From: Acidobacteriota bacterium
GTDB taxonomy: Bacteria > Acidobacteriota > Terriglobia > Bryobacterales > Bryobacteraceae
Length of the DNA stretch: 37,337 nt
Reading direction: 5' to 3'
Assembly: GCA_005808475.1 (NCBI GenBank)
Contig: SYLY01000161.1
Location: 1-37,337, forward strand
The position numbers and the translations under genes are program-made. Shown in pieces: positions 34,764 to 37,337 of this stretch. The first letter of the stretch is position 1. Each line of letters starts with the position of its first letter. The notes under the pieces were generated by a model. The model had not been told where the DNA came from and ran no database searches. It saw only the letters and a program-made list of their open reading frames with translations.

Positions 34764-35732
34764 ATGAAAGCGATTCTCGTCCACCAACCCGGCGGGCCGG
34801 AGGCGTTGCGCTACGAAGAGACCGCCACGCCCACTCCCGGACCCGGTCAAGCGCTCGTCAAGCTGGCCGCCTCCGGCGTCAACTTCATCGACATCTACTT
34901 CCGCACGGGCCTGTACAAAGCGGACCCGCCGTACTCGCTCGGAATGGAAGGCGCGGGCATCGTCACCGCCGTGGGACCGGGTGTCGCCGAGGTGGCTGTG
35001 GGCGATCGTGTCGCGTACGCGATGGCGCGGGGTTCGTACGCCGAGTACGCGGTCGTGCCCTCGTGGCAACTGGTCCGCGTGCCGGAAGCGCTCGACATCC
35101 AACATGCAGCCGCGGCCATGTTGCAGGGCATGACCGCGCACTACCTGACCCATTCCACCTTTTCGCTCAAGCAGGGCGACCGGTGCCTGGTCCACGCGGC
35201 GGCGGGCGGAGCCGGCATGCTGATCGTTCAGATGGCGAAGATGCGCGGCGCCACCGTGATCGGCACGACATCCACCGCGGAAAAGGCCGAACGCGCCCGC
35301 GCGGCCGGCTGCGATCACGTGATCAACTACGCCGAGCAGGAGTTCGACGCCGAGGTGAAGAAGATCACCGGCGGCCAAGGCGTGGACGTGGTTTACGACT
35401 CTGTGGGCGCGGCCACGTGGGAGAAGTCGTTAAACTCCCTGCGCCGCCGCGGACTGATGGTCTCGTTCGGCAACGCCAGCGGACCGGTTCCGCCCGTGGC
35501 GCCGTTGGAGTTGAACAACAAGGGGTCGCTCTTCCTCACGCGGCCAACGCTCGCCCACCACGCGCAGGATCGCGGCGAACTGCTGTGGCGCGCCAACGAC
35601 GTGCTCGGTTGGATTGCTTCCGGGCAACTGAATCTACACATCGAACGGTCGTACCCGCTCGCCGATGCGGCGCAAGCTCAGATCGACTTGGCGTCGCGCA
35701 AGACGTCGGGCAAGCTGCTACTGATTCCGTGA
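34764..35732 (+). CDS. NADPH:quinone oxidoreductase (zinc-free MDR family)
   Basis: The 322-residue protein matches QorA-like quinone reductases: N-terminal catalytic domain with GVNFIDIYFRTGLYK and LGMEGAGIVTAVGPGV, MLQGMTAHYLTHSTF, then the Rossmann domain with VHAAAGGAGMLIVQMAK (NADPH loop) and VVYDSVGAATWEKSL. No zinc-binding cysteines are seen, as expected for this subfamily. It reduces quinones or enones with NADPH in the cytoplasm. Its stop overlaps the start of the M24 peptidase (GTGA), forming an operon that continues to accB. Confidence 0.9.
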   Translation: MKAILVHQPGGPEALRYEETATPTPGPGQALVKLAASGVNFIDIYFRTGLYKADPPYSLGMEGAGIVTAVGPGVAEVAVGDRVAYAMARGSYAEYAVVPSWQLVRVPEALDIQHAAAAMLQGMTAHYLTHSTFSLKQGDRCLVHAAAGGAGMLIVQMAKMRGATVIGTTSTAEKAERARAAGCDHVINYAEQEFDAEVKKITGGQGVDVVYDSVGAATWEKSLNSLRRRGLMVSFGNASGPVPPVAPLELNNKGSLFLTRPTLAHHAQDRGELLWRANDVLGWIASGQLNLHIERSYPLADAAQAQIDLASRKTSGKLLLIP

Positions 35733-36817
35733 GCGAGTTTGCCGCCCGCCGCGCCGCCGCGATGGCCGGGCTCGAACGGATCGACGCCAAGGACCGGCCG
35801 GCCGGCCTGATCGTCACCCACCTGCCGAACGTACGCTACCTGACCGGCTTCACCGGCAGCAACGCGATTCTGGTGCTGACGCCGGGGCAGGCGTTGCTCG
35901 CCACCGATCCCCGCTACGACCTGCAGGCGCGCGAGGAGACCGATTGCGAGGTGGCCGTCTACAAGCGGTATCCGATGCTCGGACAACTGCTGCCGAAGCT
36001 GAAACGCGCCGGGCTGAAGCGCTGGGGAATCGAGGCCGGGCATCTGACGGTGGATCTGCTGGGTGTCCTCGAGAAGGGGCTTCCGAAGACGCGCTTCGTC
36101 TCTTCGGCGAGCGTGGTCGAGGGGTTGCGCATGGTGAAATCGGCGGACGAGATCGAGCGGATCCGCCGCGCGGTGCGAATCAACTCCGAGGCGTTCGAAA
36201 AGGCAGTGGAACACCTGCGCCCGGGGATTTCGGAGAACTTCTTCGCCGCCGAGCTCGAGTTCCAGATGCGTGCGCTCGGAGCCGAGCGTGCGTCGTTCGA
36301 AACCATCGTCGTGTCGGGGCCGCGATCGGCGTTCGTGCATGCCCGTCCGTCGGGTGATCCGGTCCTTGCCAATGAGCTATTATTGATCGACATGGGCGCT
36401 CACTGCGAGGGCTACGCGAGCGACATGACTCGCATGGTTTTTCCGGGCGTTCCGGGGAAAGAAGTCAAGCGCCGGTACAACGCCGTGCTCGAAGCGCAAC
36501 TGGCGGCGATCGACGCCGTCCGCCCTGGCGTCAGCAGCGTGCAAGTGGATCGCGCCGCACGCTACGTATTGAAAAAGAGAGAGATGGACACGCTCTTCGT
36601 ACACTCCACCGGCCACGGCCTGGGACTCGAGATCCACGAGCCGCCCCGCGTCGCCCGCCGCCATGGCAGCAAATTGCGGGCGGGCATGGTGATTACGATC
36701 GAGCCGGGTGTCTATATAGAGGGGTTCGGTGGAATCCGGATCGAGGACACCGTTCTGGTCACCGGAACGGGCTGCGAAGTCCTCACCCCTACTTCGAAGG
36801 AACTACTGGCCATCTGA
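35729..36817 (+). CDS. M24 family Xaa-Pro peptidase
   Basis: The 362-residue protein has a creatinase N-terminal domain (about 1-130; LIVTHLPNVRYLTGFTGSNA) and the pita-bread M24 domain with all five metal ligands in order: Asp in LLIDMGAHC, Asp in YASDMTRMVF, His in HSTGHGLGLEIHE, Glu in TIEPGVYIEG and Glu in IRIEDTVLV. It cleaves Xaa-Pro peptide bonds, as an aminopeptidase P or prolidase, in the cytoplasm. The GTG start at 35729 overlaps the qor stop and preserves the complete N-domain; an open extension upstream lies within qor. It stands directly before accB, in the position where many bacteria have peptidase-efp-accB. Confidence 0.92.
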   Translation: MSEFAARRAAAMAGLERIDAKDRPAGLIVTHLPNVRYLTGFTGSNAILVLTPGQALLATDPRYDLQAREETDCEVAVYKRYPMLGQLLPKLKRAGLKRWGIEAGHLTVDLLGVLEKGLPKTRFVSSASVVEGLRMVKSADEIERIRRAVRINSEAFEKAVEHLRPGISENFFAAELEFQMRALGAERASFETIVVSGPRSAFVHARPSGDPVLANELLLIDMGAHCEGYASDMTRMVFPGVPGKEVKRRYNAVLEAQLAAIDAVRPGVSSVQVDRAARYVLKKREMDTLFVHSTGHGLGLEIHEPPRVARRHGSKLRAGMVITIEPGVYIEGFGGIRIEDTVLVTGTGCEVLTPTSKELLAI

Positions 36818-36840
36818 CCGGGTGGACCGGCCCATCACAA

Positions 36841-37308
36841 ATGAACATCGACGAAATCAAACAGCTTATCGAATTGGTGAACCAGACCGGCATCGCCGAA
36901 CTGGAGTTGGAGCGCGGCGGCAACCGGATCCGCATCCGCAGGTCGACCGGCGGCGCGTCGCAGGAGATCGTCCTGCATCCGTCTCCCGGCGGAGCGATGC
37001 CGGCGGCTCCCCCCGCCTCGTCATCGGCTCAGAACGCCAACCCGACGGCGGTCACCGCCGATCCCTCTCTGGTGTTGGTGAAAGCGCCCATCGTGGGAAC
37101 GTTCTACGAATCGCCCAAGCCGGGCTCGCCCTCGTTCGTCAAGGTGGGCGACACCGTGCAGCCGGGCCAGGTGCTATGCATCATCGAGTCCATGAAGTTG
37201 ATGAACGAGATCGAAGCCGAAGCCGGCGGCACGGTGGTGGCCAAACTGGTCGAGAACGGACAGCCCGTCGAATTCGGCGAGGCCATGTTCAGCATCCGGC
37301 CGCTGTAG
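36841..37308 (+). CDS. accB: Biotin carboxyl carrier protein of acetyl-CoA carboxylase
   Basis: The 155-residue protein has the usual N-terminal segment (MNIDEIKQLIELVNQTGIAEL), a Pro/Ala/Ser-rich linker (about 55-75), and the biotinyl domain with IVGTFYESPKPGSPSFVKVGD and IIESMKLMNEIEAE; Lys119 in the MKLM motif is the biotinylation site. It carries carboxyl groups between biotin carboxylase and carboxyltransferase in the first step of fatty acid synthesis. It lies 23 nt after the peptidase gene and 1 nt before accC. Confidence 0.96.
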   Translation: MNIDEIKQLIELVNQTGIAELELERGGNRIRIRRSTGGASQEIVLHPSPGGAMPAAPPASSSAQNANPTAVTADPSLVLVKAPIVGTFYESPKPGSPSFVKVGDTVQPGQVLCIIESMKLMNEIEAEAGGTVVAKLVENGQPVEFGEAMFSIRPL

Positions 37309-37309
37309 C

Positions 37310-37337
37310 ATGTTCCGCAAAATACTGATCGCCAATC
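37310..37337 (+). CDS. accC: Biotin carboxylase, 5' end only
   Basis: ATG 37310 opens a frame reading MFRKILIAN to the window edge, which matches the start of biotin carboxylase (M-F-x-K-I-L-I-A-N-R-G-E). It begins 1 nt after the accB stop, the classic accBC arrangement. The rest lies outside the window. Confidence 0.85.

Noticed and set aside
35063..35728. 222-residue N-terminal extension of the M24 peptidase
   Set aside because: Runs through qor in another frame and has low-complexity Arg/Gly-rich sequence; GTG 35729 gives the complete family N-domain.

Overview
The window is GC-rich, chromosomal and almost fully coding. It most resembles an acidobacterium of the Solibacter/Bryobacter group. 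Supporting signs are an Oar-like TonB-dependent receptor with an N-terminal carboxypeptidase-regulatory-like domain, a DUF1501 plus cytochrome-c/DUF1549/DUF1553 gene pair (typical of Planctomycetes and Solibacterales), a protein with a TIGR03437-like Solibacter domain, and many secreted hydrolases. This is inference from gene families; no 16S or other definitive marker is present. I see no tRNA, rRNA, CRISPR array, insertion sequence or prophage.

Layout. 1-36: last codons of an upstream gene. 37-558: a poorly coding stretch with four hairpins and possible small ORFs. 631-4288: end of a Tad/Flp pilus locus (TPR/TadD-like, two TadE-like pseudopilins, a TadG-like VWA protein). 4340-13807: secreted beta-propeller phosphoesterase, TonB-dependent receptor, PhoD phosphatase and OPT transporter, which look like organophosphate and peptide scavenging. 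13842-14424: a BrnT/BrnA toxin-antitoxin pair with a long gene overlap. 14435-15634: beta-lactamase-like serine hydrolase. 15764-19670: conserved core genes rplM-rpsI and rpsB-tsf-pyrH-frr, followed by a TonB-like gene. 20518-23368: flagellar flgM-(flgN)-flgK-flgL on the minus strand, divergent from a NarL-type two-component system (23475-25936). 25981-27604: a frameshifted TIGR03437-type gene. 27661-29882: Tat-exported small subunit plus GMC flavoprotein dehydrogenase. 29883-33639: DUF1501 and PSD1-type cytochrome genes. 33807-36817: esterase, quinone oxidoreductase and M24 peptidase. 36841-37337: accB and the start of accC.

How the genes fit together. The two secreted phosphatases flank the outer-membrane receptor gene, so products of phosphoester cleavage could be imported with energy from a TonB protein such as the one at 19755. 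The flagellar genes have a sigma-28-like promoter, as expected for late genes controlled by the anti-sigma factor FlgM. The GMC dehydrogenase carries a four-cysteine cluster motif and pairs with a Tat-signal subunit, suggesting a periplasmic dehydrogenase that passes electrons to the respiratory chain.

The most notable non-coding signals are: (i) several extended -10 boxes of form TGnTAnnnT lying only 8-13 nt before start codons that lack a good ribosome binding site, suggesting leaderless or nearly leaderless mRNAs; (ii) interlocked divergent promoters in very short spaces; (iii) a nested three-arm inverted repeat ending in the ribosome binding site of the TonB gene; (iv) an operator-like palindrome over the brnT start; (v) an 11-bp perfect hairpin between rpsB and tsf.
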